Origin: Bacteroidota bacterium
GTDB lineage: Bacteria > Bacteroidota > Bacteroidia > B-17B0 > B-17BO
Assembly (NCBI GenBank): GCA_025356715.1
Contig: JANXRU010000425.1
Span: 1 to 14,501, forward strand
DNA: 14,501 bases
Direction of reading: 5' to 3'
Numbering within the stretch: position 1 is the first letter of the stretch; each line of letters begins with the position of its first letter. Positions 14,486 to 14,501 of this stretch are shown piece by piece. Under the pieces are notes generated by a model. The model was not told where the DNA came from. It saw only the letters and a list, made by a program, of their open reading frames with translations, and made no database searches. The translations under genes and the position numbers were made by a program.

Positions 14486-14501
14486 GTTTCTATACCTCAA
14501 T

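Overview
The window is AT-rich, compact DNA from a member of the phylum Bacteroidota, of a flavobacterial or sphingobacterial type. Four things point there. Two very large secreted proteins end in type IX secretion system (T9SS) type A sorting domains. Several promoters fit the Bacteroidota pattern (TTTG or TTG at -33, TAnnTTTG at -7, 19 bases apart) and not the E. coli sigma-70 pattern. Starts lack clear Shine-Dalgarno sequences. Several secreted-protein modules (PNGase-F-like N-terminal module, DUF7619-like module) are typical of this phylum. No tRNA, rRNA, CRISPR array or insertion sequence was seen, and no gene-free stretch exceeds 300 bases.

Left part (1-5580, minus strand, read right to left): a 1073-residue T9SS cargo with Asp-box/BNR propeller repeats, a PKD domain, an Ig-like region and a sorting domain, closed by a clear intrinsic terminator. 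Next comes a secreted PNGase-F-like/LamG protein whose last ~100 residues look unlike the rest and carry no sorting domain. Last is the first 64 codons of an unrecognised hydrophilic protein cut by the window edge.

Middle (5709-9253, minus strand): a tight four-gene unit driven by a good promoter at 9298-9327. It encodes a solute-binding lipoprotein of the oligopeptide (SBP_bac_5) family, a membrane-anchored J-domain protein, an alpha/beta hydrolase and a GNAT acetyltransferase. The last three genes nearly touch. A hairpin that may be a REP-like element follows the unit.

Right part (9491-14434, plus strand): a divergently transcribed secreted protein of unknown function with a short sorting-domain-like C-terminus and a strong terminator. 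It is followed by a two-gene unit of a stand-alone biotinyl carrier protein and a Tat-signal-bearing Mn-type superoxide dismutase. The promoter of that unit lies so close to the start codon that the mRNA is probably leaderless. The window closes with an 899-residue T9SS cargo that has a seven-unit propeller marked by DFDPG motifs, and its terminator.

Much of the window encodes cell-surface or exported products (T9SS cargo, a lipoprotein, a Tat substrate). I found no defence system and no clearly new multi-gene machine. The items most worth checking are the chimeric-looking C-terminus at 211-560, the leaderless biotinyl carrier/exported SOD unit, and the unusual lipoprotein/J-protein/hydrolase/acetyltransferase unit.
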